The translations under genes were made by a program, and so were the position numbers. Source: an uncultured Acidimicrobiales bacterium (lineage in GTDB: Bacteria; Actinomycetota; Acidimicrobiia; Acidimicrobiales; SHLQ01). Taken from it: a stretch of DNA of 64,000 nucleotides. Under the pieces are notes generated by a model. That model ran no database searches. It saw nothing but the letters and a program-made list of their open reading frames with translations, and was not told where the DNA came from. Within the stretch, counting starts at the first letter, position 1. Every line of letters starts with the position of its first letter. The stretch is from assembly GCA_938015295.1 (NCBI GenBank), contig CALLQB010000057.1, positions 30,578 through 94,577 on the forward strand, written 5' to 3'. Shown here piece by piece: positions 34,693 to 42,714 of the stretch.

Positions 34693-35573
34693 CGCTCCGT
34701 GCTGGTGCCAATGCGCTCGCTCGTCGGAACCGGGCGGATCTGCGGGTACCACGGGTGGCGAAGCAGATCCCCCGGCTCAAGACGGAGGCCAAGGCCCGGC
34801 GTGTACGGCGCCGTGGGTTTCGTGTCGGGACGTAAGGCGTAGGTGATGTCGTCGCCATACAGCCGGATCGTTATCGCGCGCCTGCGACTGTTAGGGCCGG
34901 TCTGTCCACCGCCGTGCAGTACGCCAGGGTGGGCGAAGATCACGTCGCCGGGCTCGATATCCCAGGAGGCGATGTTCCAGGCGTCGCGGTCGGCCTCGAT
35001 GTCGGGCAGGGGAGGCAGATCTTTGCCGTAGTGTGGTGCGGTTGGGTCCTCGGCGACGATGCGAGGATTAAAGCCGTCGTAGCGCACACCTTTGTGTGAG
35101 CCCGGGATGTATTCGAGGCACTCGTCTTTGGGAATCGAGTCGAGGCAGATCCAGGCCGAAGCGATTTTGTTGCCTTCGAGCGGCCAGTAGGGCATGTCCT
35201 GGTGCCAGGGCGTGCGGCCACAGTTGGCGCCGTCCTTCACAAAGAACTCGTCGCTGTAATACCAGATGTCGTCGGAGTCGATCAGCTTCGAGATCATGTC
35301 GGCAATCGGCGAGTCAAAGACGAGGCGTCGAATTTCGAATGCGGCGTCGAAGTTTCGGAGCGTCTCGATGAACTCGTTCGGTTGGCCGTCGTAAAAAAGA
35401 TGTTTGGCCTGCGACGGGTCGGCCATCACGCGTGCCAAACCCATGCCGAGAAGGTCGAGCCACTCTGCATGCAGGGCGTTTTTGATACAGACGACCCCAT
35501 CTGCAGCGTAGGTATCGACGACCTCGGAAGTAATCAGATCTATCGACTCTTGAACGCTTGGTCCGCCGCGCAC
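34689..35573 (-). CDS. Phytanoyl-CoA dioxygenase (PhyH) family oxygenase
   Basis: 294 aa from GTG 35573. Iron ligands: HQDMPYW (H124, D126) and HPGVLHGGGQTGPNS (H220), with the Arg cluster at 230-232 for 2-oxoglutarate. Also EYIPGSHKGVRY, a PhyH loop. Only two bases separate it from the SDR stop, so it is the last gene of the minus-strand run that begins at the TetR at 38508. It overlaps the convergent secreted-protein gene by four bases. It shares the fold but little sequence with the PhyH at 9512. Substrate unknown. Confidence 0.88.
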   Translation of the reverse strand: MRGGPSVQESIDLITSEVVDTYAADGVVCIKNALHAEWLDLLGMGLARVMADPSQAKHLFYDGQPNEFIETLRNFDAAFEIRRLVFDSPIADMISKLIDSDDIWYYSDEFFVKDGANCGRTPWHQDMPYWPLEGNKIASAWICLDSIPKDECLEYIPGSHKGVRYDGFNPRIVAEDPTAPHYGKDLPPLPDIEADRDAWNIASWDIEPGDVIFAHPGVLHGGGQTGPNSRRRAITIRLYGDDITYALRPDTKPTAPYTPGLGLRLEPGDLLRHPWYPQIRPVPTSERIGTSTER

Positions 35574-35575
35574 GG

Positions 35576-36328
35576 TTAGCCGAGGGCTTCTTCGATCATG
35601 GCCTTAATACCCTCTGGCAGGAAGGTTTCAAGCGGTGTCTCGTCGGCCTCGGCTAGGTCGGCCATCGCTTGCACGATTTCGTCGGGATCGAGTTGTCCTT
35701 CGAGAACGATCGAGCGAACGAAGGCTTCTTGTTCCTTGGCGGGAGCATCGTCGTCATCGAGGTGTTCGGCGATGCCTTCGACCATGAAGTCGTTGAACCC
35801 GGTGTTATACGGACCCGGGTTGAGCTTGGTGACGTCGACGTTGTGGGGAGCCAACTCTTCGCGGAGTGAGCGGGTGAATGCTTCGACGGCGTGCTTGGTC
35901 ATGGCGTAGGGGGCCGACATGGGTCCGGAGAAAATGCCAGCGATCGATGAGATGTTGATGATGCGGCCGCCGCCTTTTGCCTTCATGGTCGGGATCACCG
36001 ACTGTGACATGGCGACCATGCCAAAGACGTTGACGTCAAACCCCTGGCGCATCCGGTCGAGGGGCACGGTCGACAGCGGGGCCATGAGGCCGAAGCCGGC
36101 GTTGTTGATGAGGACATCGACATCGAGGTCCGCGGCCTTCGCCACATCGTCAGCGTCGGTGACATCGAGCTTCATCGCGGTGAGCTGCGGATGCTCTGCG
36201 GCAAGAGCGGCGGCTTGGTCGTCGGTTTCGGTGGTCGCGATGACGTTGTGCCCACGCTTGGCGAGCTCGACTGCTCCACCTTTGCCGAACCCTGAACCTG
36301 CGCCGGTTATAAGAATGTTTTTGGCCAT
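35576..36328 (-). CDS. SDR family oxidoreductase
   Basis: 250 aa. Classical SDR: ILITGAGSGFGKG (cofactor), LINNAGFGLMAPL, the Ser-Tyr-Lys set in NISSIAGIFSGPMSAPYAMTKHA, then LNPGPYNTGF. The C-terminal 60 residues are acidic and helical. Resembles the 17-beta-hydroxysteroid/retinol-type SDR group. Precedes the PhyH gene by 2 bases; a 45-bp repeat lies between it and the upstream carbonic anhydrase-like gene. Confidence 0.9.
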   Translation of the reverse strand: MAKNILITGAGSGFGKGGAVELAKRGHNVIATTETDDQAAALAAEHPQLTAMKLDVTDADDVAKAADLDVDVLINNAGFGLMAPLSTVPLDRMRQGFDVNVFGMVAMSQSVIPTMKAKGGGRIINISSIAGIFSGPMSAPYAMTKHAVEAFTRSLREELAPHNVDVTKLNPGPYNTGFNDFMVEGIAEHLDDDDAPAKEQEAFVRSIVLEGQLDPDEIVQAMADLAEADETPLETFLPEGIKAMIEEALG

Positions 36329-36371
36329 AGCCGCAACTTAGTCTGCCAGCCGACACTACGCAGATGGACCT

Positions 36372-36416
36372 GGGGTCAGGCACTTATGGGGTCAGGCACT
36401 TCAAGCACCTGACCCC
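36372..36416 (+). repeat. 45-bp GGGGTCAG palindromic element (REP-like), copy 1
   Basis: Layout: GGGGTCAGGCACTTAT, then GGGGTCAGG - 11 bases - CCTGACCCC. The second part forms a 9-bp hairpin. Copy 2 at 57897-57941 is in the opposite orientation, has the same length, and is identical over the first 25 bases; differences are in the loop and one arm base. The last 16 bases lie inside the carbonic anhydrase-like reading frame and supply its final codons and stop. Confidence 0.85.
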
Positions 36417-36958
36417 TCTTTAGGAATGCGAATTGCCGCAGTGTCTTCGTCGCTGAAGCGTTCGATGCCCCTGGCGTAGTTGAGTCCATTGCGATGATAG
36501 AAGCGCGCGTTGATGAGGTTGGCCCGCGAATTGTCGCGGGTGCCGACGACCTTTGCGGGTACGCCTGCGATAATCGAATTTGCCGGGAACTCGCTGTTCT
36601 CGGTGAGGATCGAGTGGCCAGCGACGATCGAGTTGTCGCCAACTTTCGCACCATCCATCAGCGTCGCGTTTATGCCGATCAGGCAGCGGTCGCCGACGTT
36701 GCAGCCATGAAGGGTTGCATGGTGCGTGATCGAGCAGTCTTCGCCGACGATGGTCGGTGTGGTGAGACCCACATGGATCATCACGAAGTCCTGAATGTTC
36801 GATCGTGCGCCGATTCGGATCTCCTGCATCTCGGACCGCATGACGACATGCGGCCAAACCGATGCACCCTCGCCGATATGGACCTTGCCGTACATCAGCG
36901 CAGTGTCGTGGATGAAGGCAGGGTTGTCGAGCGTGACGTCGGGTCCGGTATGGCCCAT
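36401..36958 (-). CDS. Gamma-carbonic anhydrase-like hexapeptide-repeat protein
   Basis: 185 aa left-handed beta-helix. Zinc-site histidines as in gamma carbonic anhydrases: H62 (MIHVG), H80 and H84 (HHATLHGC). Other family parts: GEGASVWPHVVMRSEM, ARSNIQDFVMIH, IGINATLMDGAKVG, AGVPAKVVGTRDN and a C-terminal helix with INARFYHRNGLNYARGIERF. Possible roles are carbonic anhydrase or acyl-CoA-processing (CaiE/PaaY-type thioesterase). The catabolic setting fits the PaaY-like option. The last five residues (EGSGA) and the stop come from the repeat element. Confidence 0.85.
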   Translation of the reverse strand: MGHTGPDVTLDNPAFIHDTALMYGKVHIGEGASVWPHVVMRSEMQEIRIGARSNIQDFVMIHVGLTTPTIVGEDCSITHHATLHGCNVGDRCLIGINATLMDGAKVGDNSIVAGHSILTENSEFPANSIIAGVPAKVVGTRDNSRANLINARFYHRNGLNYARGIERFSDEDTAAIRIPKEGSGA

Positions 36959-36994
36959 GGTTTCTCCGGGGTTTGGTATGTGGACTGGGATGTT

Positions 36995-37882
36995 TCAGGT
37001 TTGCAGGGCGACGACGTCGGCAACCGACTCGACAGCCTTGGTCCATGATGCTGGTTGTTCTGCGGGACGGATGACGAACTTCGAGAAGCCCACCTCGAGG
37101 TAGCTGTGGATCTTTTCGGCAAGTCCGGTGGCGCCCACGGCGATGGCTTTCTCGGCGGCCATGTCGGGGCGACGGCGTTCGACCTGTGCGCGAACCTCGT
37201 CGGAAATCGTGTCGTCGACCCAGCTGATGTTGACGCCGTAGTGTTCGCCGTCGATTACTCGGCCAGCGGCAGTTGCTGCTTCGTTGATGACCTCCCGAGA
37301 GGCGGCGCACTCTTCGGGGGTGAGTAGGCCGGGCATCCAACCCTCGCCGACCCGCCCGCATCTGGCGAGTGCCGCTGGCACCTGCCCGCCGAGCCAGATC
37401 TCAAGGGGATCCTGTAGTGGCTGAACGGCGAGACGCACGGCCTCGTAGGTGTAGTGGTCGCCCACGTGGTGCAGTTCGTCGCCGGCCCACAACGTCCGCA
37501 TGATGTGAAGTTGTTCTTCGAGCATCGCGGTGCGGTGGGCAGCCACGACCCCTTGCGCTGCCAACTCTTCAGGCTGGCGCAGACCGAGAACGGCAAGCAG
37601 CAAAAGTCGCCCGTTGGAGAGTTGATCGAGGGTCGCCAGTTGCTTCGCAAGAAACACCGGGTCGCGGCCGGGAACGATCAGGTGGGTTCCCAGCTTGAGA
37701 CGGTCGCATCGGCCGGCGGCCACGCTGAGCGCGGCGATTGGGTCGAGCGTCGGTGTTGTCACGATGTCCGGAACCCAGATCGAGTCATAGCCGAGATCAT
37801 CGAGTGCGTCGACGAGGCGGAGGAACTCTGCCCCGTCGTCTGCTACCCCTGCGCCTGTTGCAACTCCGATGCGAACCTTCAT
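36995..37882 (-). CDS. LLM class flavin/F420-dependent oxidoreductase
   Basis: 295 aa luciferase-like TIM barrel: FLRLVDALDDLGYDSIWVPDIV, LKLGTHLIVPGRDPVFLAKQLATLDQLSNGRL, LGLRQPEELAAQG, MLEEQLHIMRTLWAG, and GEGWMPGLLTPEEC. It matches the TIGR036xx-type F420-dependent groups abundant in actinobacteria, though F420 versus FMN cannot be settled here. It sits between TetR and the carbonic anhydrase-like gene on the minus strand (36-base gap to the latter). Confidence 0.87.
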   Translation of the reverse strand: MKVRIGVATGAGVADDGAEFLRLVDALDDLGYDSIWVPDIVTTPTLDPIAALSVAAGRCDRLKLGTHLIVPGRDPVFLAKQLATLDQLSNGRLLLLAVLGLRQPEELAAQGVVAAHRTAMLEEQLHIMRTLWAGDELHHVGDHYTYEAVRLAVQPLQDPLEIWLGGQVPAALARCGRVGEGWMPGLLTPEECAASREVINEAATAAGRVIDGEHYGVNISWVDDTISDEVRAQVERRRPDMAAEKAIAVGATGLAEKIHSYLEVGFSKFVIRPAEQPASWTKAVESVADVVALQT

Positions 37883-37953
37883 GAACCCACCCTAGGTTTG
37901 CGTTCGCCGCGACACCTTTTCCCCGTCGTACTTGTCGGTCAGAGCGGCGATTC

Positions 37954-38508
37954 TCACGGCGCTGCGGCGTGTGCCACGGTTGCATTGACCAGTGCTGAAA
38001 ATCGTCGGGCCACTTCTACCGGGGCCTCAGGTTTACGGTCGCGTAAGTATTTGGTCGCTACGGCAATTTGTGCGCCGGCAAGAAATTCGGCGAGAACCCA
38101 GTCGGGGTCTTCGCCGATGTCGGTGAGGTATTCGTTCCATATCGCAACGAGATCTCTTTGCATTTTGGCGACGACTTCGTGCAGAACCGGTTGCGTCAAC
38201 AGCGGTCGCAAGATCTCCGACATTTCGTCGACATGTTCGAATGTCGGCAACAGGTCTAAGGACCCGTCGTCAGGGTTGACGACGGCGAAGGAGACGACAG
38301 GAATGCCGGCGGTAAGAAGATCGAATTTGTTCTCGAAATGTGCGTAGAAGGCGGACCGGCTTATTCCTGTCATTTCGAGGATGTCTTGGACCCGAATCTT
38401 TTCCCAGCGCTGGATCGCCATCAGTTCGAACAGCGCTTGGGTGAGTTGGTGTTTTGTTCGCGTGACCCGAGGGTCTTCCTTCTTTGCTTGCACGTCGTTT
38501 GATTGCAC
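37954..38508 (-). CDS. TetR family transcriptional regulator
   Basis: 184 aa from GTG 38508, preferred because AGGA lies 8 bases upstream; GTG 38493 and TTG 38544 are alternatives. N-terminal helix-turn-helix: LTQALFELMAIQRWEKIRVQDILEMTGISRSAFYAHFENKFDLL. The ligand domain is unique. It is divergent from an ABC exporter operon whose start codon lies in a perfect palindrome (38642-38662), the likely operator. It is also first in the minus-strand run leading to LLM, carbonic anhydrase-like, SDR and PhyH genes. Confidence 0.9.
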   Translation of the reverse strand: MQSNDVQAKKEDPRVTRTKHQLTQALFELMAIQRWEKIRVQDILEMTGISRSAFYAHFENKFDLLTAGIPVVSFAVVNPDDGSLDLLPTFEHVDEMSEILRPLLTQPVLHEVVAKMQRDLVAIWNEYLTDIGEDPDWVLAEFLAGAQIAVATKYLRDRKPEAPVEVARRFSALVNATVAHAAAP

Positions 38509-38641
38509 GTCACTTTTCCTGTCTGTGCTCGGAACTTCGAGCAAGACACACGCCTACGAGGCGGACAGTGTGCGGTTTTTGTTCGTTAATGCACATAACG
38601 GCGTTTTTGTGTCTAGGTGTGGAGTCTTGCCATCTTTACAG

Positions 38642-38662
38642 TATCGAACATGATGTTCGATA
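38642..38662. promoter_or_regulatory. Perfect 21-bp palindrome, likely TetR operator
   Basis: TATCGAACAT (38642-38651) and ATGTTCGATA (38653-38662) are exact reverse complements around one central G. It covers the start codon(s) of the small membrane protein at 38650/38653 and lies about 135 bases from the start of the divergent TetR gene. Length and symmetry fit a TetR dimer site that represses the exporter. Confidence 0.75.
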
Positions 38663-38883
38663 ACTCACCCCCGCCAACGCCGTCAACCTGGGACACCGTC
38701 AGGTCGCACGCGCCGATCGTGTTGCTGATTGGGGGTGCCCTGGTGCTCTTTGTCAGCCTGCACACGGGTCTCTTTGCTGTAGCGATCGCCGCGTCGCTGC
38801 ACGTCGTGCTCGCGCTCGGCGGGATTGTGATTGGGCTGATTCGCGGTAAGAGGCGGCAGCGTTCGGCGCAGGGGCAGTCGTGA
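38650..38883 (+). CDS. Small membrane protein, first gene of ABC exporter operon
   Basis: 77 aa from ATG 38650 (a second ATG at 38653 is equivalent). Polar, Pro-rich N-terminus (DNSPPPTPSTWDTVRSH), two hydrophobic helices (about residues 21-36 and 40-64) and a basic tail RGKRRQRSAQGQS. No family recognised. The stop overlaps the GTG of the ABC ATPase by four bases, so it is translated with the exporter and may be an accessory subunit. Confidence 0.7.
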   Translation: MMFDNSPPPTPSTWDTVRSHAPIVLLIGGALVLFVSLHTGLFAVAIAASLHVVLALGGIVIGLIRGKRRQRSAQGQS

Positions 38884-39593
38884 CTGCACCCGCGATCGCC
38901 GTCTCGGGGCTGACAAAAACGTTCGGCGATCATGTCGCAGTGAGTGACGTCACGTTTGCGGTTTCCTATGGATCGGTCACCGGCTTTATCGGGGCCAATG
39001 GCTCGGGCAAGACAACGACCATGCGGGCGATTCTTGGCCTCGTGAAGCCCTCGGCTGGAACCGCGGTCATCGATGGCGTCGCCTACGAAGACCTCATCGA
39101 TCCGCGACGGATTGTTGGCTCGGTCGTCGACCGACTCGGCGGGCATCCAGGCATCTCGGGAACCCGCCACCTCGAGATCGTTGCTGCGAGCGCTGGGATT
39201 TCTCGGAAATCAATCGACACCGCGCTTGACACTGTCGGCCTGGCCGATGCTGCTGGCCGCAAGCTGGGCACCTATTCGACGGGTATGAAACAACGGCTCG
39301 CTCTGGCAGCAGCGCTCCTCGCCGACCCCACCATCTTGTTACTCGACGAGCCGGCCAGCGGACTCGACCCACAGGGAATTCGATGGCTTCGAAAACTGCT
39401 CCACGAGCGGGCAGCAATGGGAGCCGCAGTATTCGTTTCAACGCACCAACTCGCCGAACTGTCGACGATTGTCGATGACGTGGTGATCATCGATCGTGGC
39501 ATTGTGCTCGCCGCCGAACCGGTTGGCGAACTACTGGTCCGAACAGCAGCAACAACGCTCGAGGAAGCTGTGATCTGGGTGATGTCGCAGTGA
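38880..39593 (+). CDS. ABC transporter ATP-binding protein (exporter type)
   Basis: 237 aa from GTG 38880. Walker A GANGSGKTT, Q-loop region, signature seen as YSTGMKQRLALA, Walker B ILLLDEPASGLDPQG, switch VFVSTHQLAE. Resembles ATPases of ABC-2 drug or lantibiotic-immunity exporters. Overlaps both neighbours by 4 bases, forming a tight three-gene operon with the small membrane protein and the permease. Confidence 0.92.
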   Translation: MTAPAIAVSGLTKTFGDHVAVSDVTFAVSYGSVTGFIGANGSGKTTTMRAILGLVKPSAGTAVIDGVAYEDLIDPRRIVGSVVDRLGGHPGISGTRHLEIVAASAGISRKSIDTALDTVGLADAAGRKLGTYSTGMKQRLALAAALLADPTILLLDEPASGLDPQGIRWLRKLLHERAAMGAAVFVSTHQLAELSTIVDDVVIIDRGIVLAAEPVGELLVRTAATTLEEAVIWVMSQ

Positions 39594-40336
39594 CCGCTCC
39601 AAGTCACGTAGCGAACGTCCTTCGCGCCGAGCGGCTTAGCGTGTTGTCAACCCCGGCTGCTCGTCTGCTTCTCGTTGCATCAATGCTGATGGCCGCGCTT
39701 TCGGGAGGCGCAAGCCTTCTGGCGGTCGACGACATCACGACCGATGCATCCCTCCAACTGGCGATGCACAGCTCGACAGTCGCAACGATGGTCTTCGCGC
39801 TCGTCGGCGGACTCTACTCATCGACAACCGATCACCGGTTTGGGCTTGTCGACCAACGACTTCTCAGTCAGCCGAACCGAGCGATTGTACTACTCGCCAA
39901 GGCGGCCATCTCGGGCGTTGTCGGCCTTGTCTACGGTCTCCTCGGCGCTGCGACCGCGGCGGGCATCACGGCGCTCTACTTTCGAAGTCAGGCTGAACGC
40001 CTTGAGATAACCGACCCGCTTGTGACCCGAGCGCTTCTGGGTATCGTGCTCGCAGCTCCGCTGTTTGCCGTCATCGGCGTGGCTGTCGGCACGTTGGTGC
40101 GTAGTCAGCCTGCCGCAATCGGCGGAACGCTTGCGTGGATCCTGATGGCCGAACCAGCAGCGTTGGTTGGACTGCCAAACGTGGGGAAGTGGCTGCCTGG
40201 ATCGAGCGGTCTCGCGCTTACGTTCAGCCCCGACGAAGCGCTGCTCGACCAGACGGCGGGCGGACTACTTCTGCTGGCCTACGTCGCCCTGGTGTTGTTT
40301 GCGGCCGTCGCGAGCTTTCGGAATGCTGACCTTTAG
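39590..40336 (+). CDS. ABC-2 type transporter permease
   Basis: 248 aa from GTG 39590. Six predicted transmembrane helices, with the first after a short cytosolic stretch (VLRAERLSVLSTPAARLLLVASMLM). Typical exporter features include LYSSTTDHRFGLVDQRLLSQPNRAIVLLAKA before helix 3. Works with the ATPase upstream. Likely controlled by the divergent TetR. Overlaps the convergent VOC gene by four bases. Confidence 0.88.
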   Translation: MTAPSHVANVLRAERLSVLSTPAARLLLVASMLMAALSGGASLLAVDDITTDASLQLAMHSSTVATMVFALVGGLYSSTTDHRFGLVDQRLLSQPNRAIVLLAKAAISGVVGLVYGLLGAATAAGITALYFRSQAERLEITDPLVTRALLGIVLAAPLFAVIGVAVGTLVRSQPAAIGGTLAWILMAEPAALVGLPNVGKWLPGSSGLALTFSPDEALLDQTAGGLLLLAYVALVLFAAVASFRNADL

Positions 40337-40836
40337 AGGAACCGGAGCGGGTCGGATCCGTCCCACGAGGCAGATGCGTCGCGGACCATGTCGTAGAAAC
40401 CTCGTAGTCGATCATTTGCTGCATAGACCTCGATGAAATGGCCGTGCTCGTGGCGTGCATCATGAAAGGCAAACGGCATCGCCGAGTGGTCGGTGCCGGC
40501 TTCGGCGTACATTGCTTCGCCGAAGCCCATGGTCTCCAGCCGTTCTGTCGCTGCGGCAAAGTCATCGACAATAAAGGCGACATGGTTGACGCCACGGGGC
40601 GCAACGACAGGTTGAGCGCCGGGATCGTGTTGATGGATGAGCTCGACCATCACGTCGCCCCACCAGCTGTAGGCAGACGAGTGATCGAACGGCGCATCTT
40701 TGCCAAAAACCCGGCTGTTGATGACGGGGATATGTTCTCGGACAAAGAACGGACCGACGCCTCTCGCATTCCAGCGAGCGGCGGCGGTCCGTACATCAGC
40801 CACGCCGTAGGCAACCTGAACGGGATGCGTAAGCAT
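40333..40836 (-). CDS. VOC family (glyoxalase/dioxygenase fold) protein
   Basis: 167 aa. Begins with a VOC repeat (HPVQVAYGVADVRTAAARW) and contains a second one (GVNHVAFIVDDFAAATERLETMGF, then HGHFIEVYAAND), with putative metal ligands H5, E65-region and H105/E138. The family includes methylmalonyl-CoA epimerase, glyoxalase and ring-cleavage dioxygenases. The gene is last of the minus-strand set after two SDRs (35-base gap). Specific role not assignable. Confidence 0.82.
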   Translation of the reverse strand: MLTHPVQVAYGVADVRTAAARWNARGVGPFFVREHIPVINSRVFGKDAPFDHSSAYSWWGDVMVELIHQHDPGAQPVVAPRGVNHVAFIVDDFAAATERLETMGFGEAMYAEAGTDHSAMPFAFHDARHEHGHFIEVYAANDRLRGFYDMVRDASASWDGSDPLRFL

Positions 40837-40871
40837 TGGCTTTCCTTTGGAGGGGATTTTGTCGTCGCGTG

Positions 40872-41654
40872 TTAGTACGGCATGGTCCCGCCGTCGACGG
40901 GGAACATCACACCGGTCATGTTTCGTGCCGCATCGCTGGCCAGGAACAGCGCAACAGCTGCCACCTCTTCAACCTTGTTCGGTCGCTTGATGGCGGACTC
41001 TGACGAGAACATCTCGATGAGTGAGTCGTAGCCGTCTAGTCCCATTGCTAGCGCGGAATCAGGACCGGTATCGCGCACGATGTCGGTTTCGATGAGTCCG
41101 GGCAAAATAGAGTTGACGGTGATGCCGAGCGTGCCGACTTCCTGTGCAGCCGCTTTGACCAAGCCGTTCACCGCATGTTTGGTAGCGGCGTAGCCTGGGA
41201 TACCGGGCTTTCCGAGCTTGCCCTCGACCGACGAGGTGACCAGAACTCGACCGGTTTCGCGGGGGATCATGTGCTGTAGTGCTCGGCGCATGCCCCAAAA
41301 CACGTGGTTGAGGTTCCAATCGATCTCGAGTGCCCATTCCTCGTCGCTCATCTGCGCGACGGGAGCGGTCTGGGCAACGCCACCTGAGTTGAGGCAGCAG
41401 ATGTCGAGCTGGCCGTACTTTTCAACGGTGAAGTCGACGATGCCTTCGCAGGTTGCCTGCTTGGATGCGTCGCCACCGTAGAAAGCAATATTGTCGCCTC
41501 CGCCCATCTCGGCGATTGCGGTTGCGCCCTTTTCGGCGTCGCGGCCGTTGACCACGACGTTGGCGCCTTCGGCAAGAAATGCCTCGGCCATTGCTCGGCC
41601 GATACTGCGTGTGCCGCCAGTAATGCAGGCGACCTTTCCATCAAGTTTTCCCAT
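40872..41654 (-). CDS. SDR family oxidoreductase (paralogue 2 of a tandem pair)
   Basis: 260 aa from ATG 41654. Cofactor motif CITGGTRSIGRAMAEAF, LNSGGVAQ replacing NNAG, catalytic SSVEGKLGKPGIPGYAATKHA, then NSILPGLIETDI. It aligns end to end with the gene just upstream (shared GKVACITGGTR, ITVNS, QEVGTLG, ESAIKR), so the two arose by tandem duplication; they have diverged widely. The unusual NSGG in place of NNAG may alter the active-site water network. Confidence 0.9.
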   Translation of the reverse strand: MGKLDGKVACITGGTRSIGRAMAEAFLAEGANVVVNGRDAEKGATAIAEMGGGDNIAFYGGDASKQATCEGIVDFTVEKYGQLDICCLNSGGVAQTAPVAQMSDEEWALEIDWNLNHVFWGMRRALQHMIPRETGRVLVTSSVEGKLGKPGIPGYAATKHAVNGLVKAAAQEVGTLGITVNSILPGLIETDIVRDTGPDSALAMGLDGYDSLIEMFSSESAIKRPNKVEEVAAVALFLASDAARNMTGVMFPVDGGTMPY

Positions 41655-41671
41655 GTCGTTTCCCCTAGTCC

Positions 41672-42451
41672 CTAGTACGGCGACGAGCCGCCGTCGATCG
41701 AAATCATTGAACCGGTGATGCCAGCGCCAGCGTCGGACGCAAGGAGCACACATACCTCGGCAACATCTTCTACTTCGTTCAGTCGCTTGATCGCTGACTC
41801 CTGCGCAAAGACATCGAGCAGACCTTCATAGGTCATGCCCATCGCCTCGGCGGCTTGGGGTCCCTCAGCGGCCATGATGTCGGTTTCGATTGCGCCGGGG
41901 CACACCGAATTGACGGTGATACCCAGCGTGCCGACTTCTTGTGCCGCTGACTTCGTGAGGCCGTTGATGGCGTGTTTTGCGGCGACGTAGATGGAAATGG
42001 CCGGCTTGCCGACCTTGCCTTCGACCGACGACATGTTGATAATGCGGCCGGATTCCTGCGGGATCATGTGGCCGAGTGCAGCTCGCATGCACCAAAAGGT
42101 GTGCCAGAAGTTCCAGAGAAGCGAATCTTGCATCGCTTCGTCGGTGAGTTCCGCGACGGGAGCATGGTTGCTCGCTCCGCCGGCGTTGGCGAACAGAATG
42201 TCGATTTTGCCGTACTTGTCGACAGTGCCCTGAATGAGGGCTTCGCAATCTTCGCGCTTCTTCACATCGCCGGCGATGAAATGCACACTGTCGCCAGCAC
42301 CCATCTCTTGAAGTGCAGCAGCACCCTTTTCTTCGCTCCGGCCGTTGATAACGACCTTGGCTCCCTCGCGAACAAAGGCTTCGGCTGTAGCGCGACCGAT
42401 TCCCCTTGTTCCACCGGTAATACAGGCAACGCGCCCGTCGAGTGCGCCCAT
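41672..42451 (-). CDS. SDR family oxidoreductase (paralogue 1 of a tandem pair)
   Basis: 259 aa. CITGGTRGIGRATAEAF cofactor motif, ANAGGASNH, SSVEGKVGKPAISIYVAAKHA (Ser, Tyr, Lys), NSVCPGAIETDI, ending ISIDGGSSPY. It is the first gene of the SDR-SDR-VOC operon. An operator-like site lies 35 bases upstream of the ATG. Function: alcohol/ketone redox step in the catabolic region; substrate unknown. Confidence 0.9.
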   Translation of the reverse strand: MGALDGRVACITGGTRGIGRATAEAFVREGAKVVINGRSEEKGAAALQEMGAGDSVHFIAGDVKKREDCEALIQGTVDKYGKIDILFANAGGASNHAPVAELTDEAMQDSLLWNFWHTFWCMRAALGHMIPQESGRIINMSSVEGKVGKPAISIYVAAKHAINGLTKSAAQEVGTLGITVNSVCPGAIETDIMAAEGPQAAEAMGMTYEGLLDVFAQESAIKRLNEVEDVAEVCVLLASDAGAGITGSMISIDGGSSPY

Positions 42452-42485
42452 GTGATCCCCCTCGTAGTCAGTAGATGCTGAGATA

Positions 42486-42502
42486 CTAACCGGTTGGTTA
42501 AT
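42486..42502. promoter_or_regulatory. TetR-type operator candidate (site B), upstream of the SDR pair
   Basis: CTAACCGGTTGGTTAAT with the exact inverted halves TAACC and GGTTA around GGTT. It is 35 bases upstream of the SDR start at 42451 and is the most symmetrical of the four similar sites (25427, 42486, 47134, 48513). Confidence 0.65.
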
Positions 42503-42537
42503 TATCGGCGAATGGTGAGGGCCGGCGACCCTGAGCG

Positions 42538-42570
42538 CTGTCCGACGGCCGCCAACGACCCGTCGGACAG
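42538..42570. repeat. Perfect 10-bp inverted repeat in the SDR/TetR intergenic region
   Basis: CTGTCCGACG (42538-42547) and CGTCGGACAG (42561-42570) are exact reverse complements, 13 bases apart. A weaker GGTAA-N7-TTACC lies at 42584-42600. The region is the 263-base divergent interval between SDR (minus) and TetR (plus). It could be a second operator or an RNA hairpin; nothing else was seen there besides site B. Confidence 0.6.
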
Positions 42571-42714
42571 TTTCGCCCGGTGTGGTAAGGGGGGATTACC
42601 GGTCACCATTCTGACATTTCGTATGTTGTTATGTCTAATGGATCGATGTTGGTTGACCGTCGCGCAGAGGCCGGTACGTACCCCCGATGTCGACGAGGTG
42701 ACTAGGGTGGGCTT

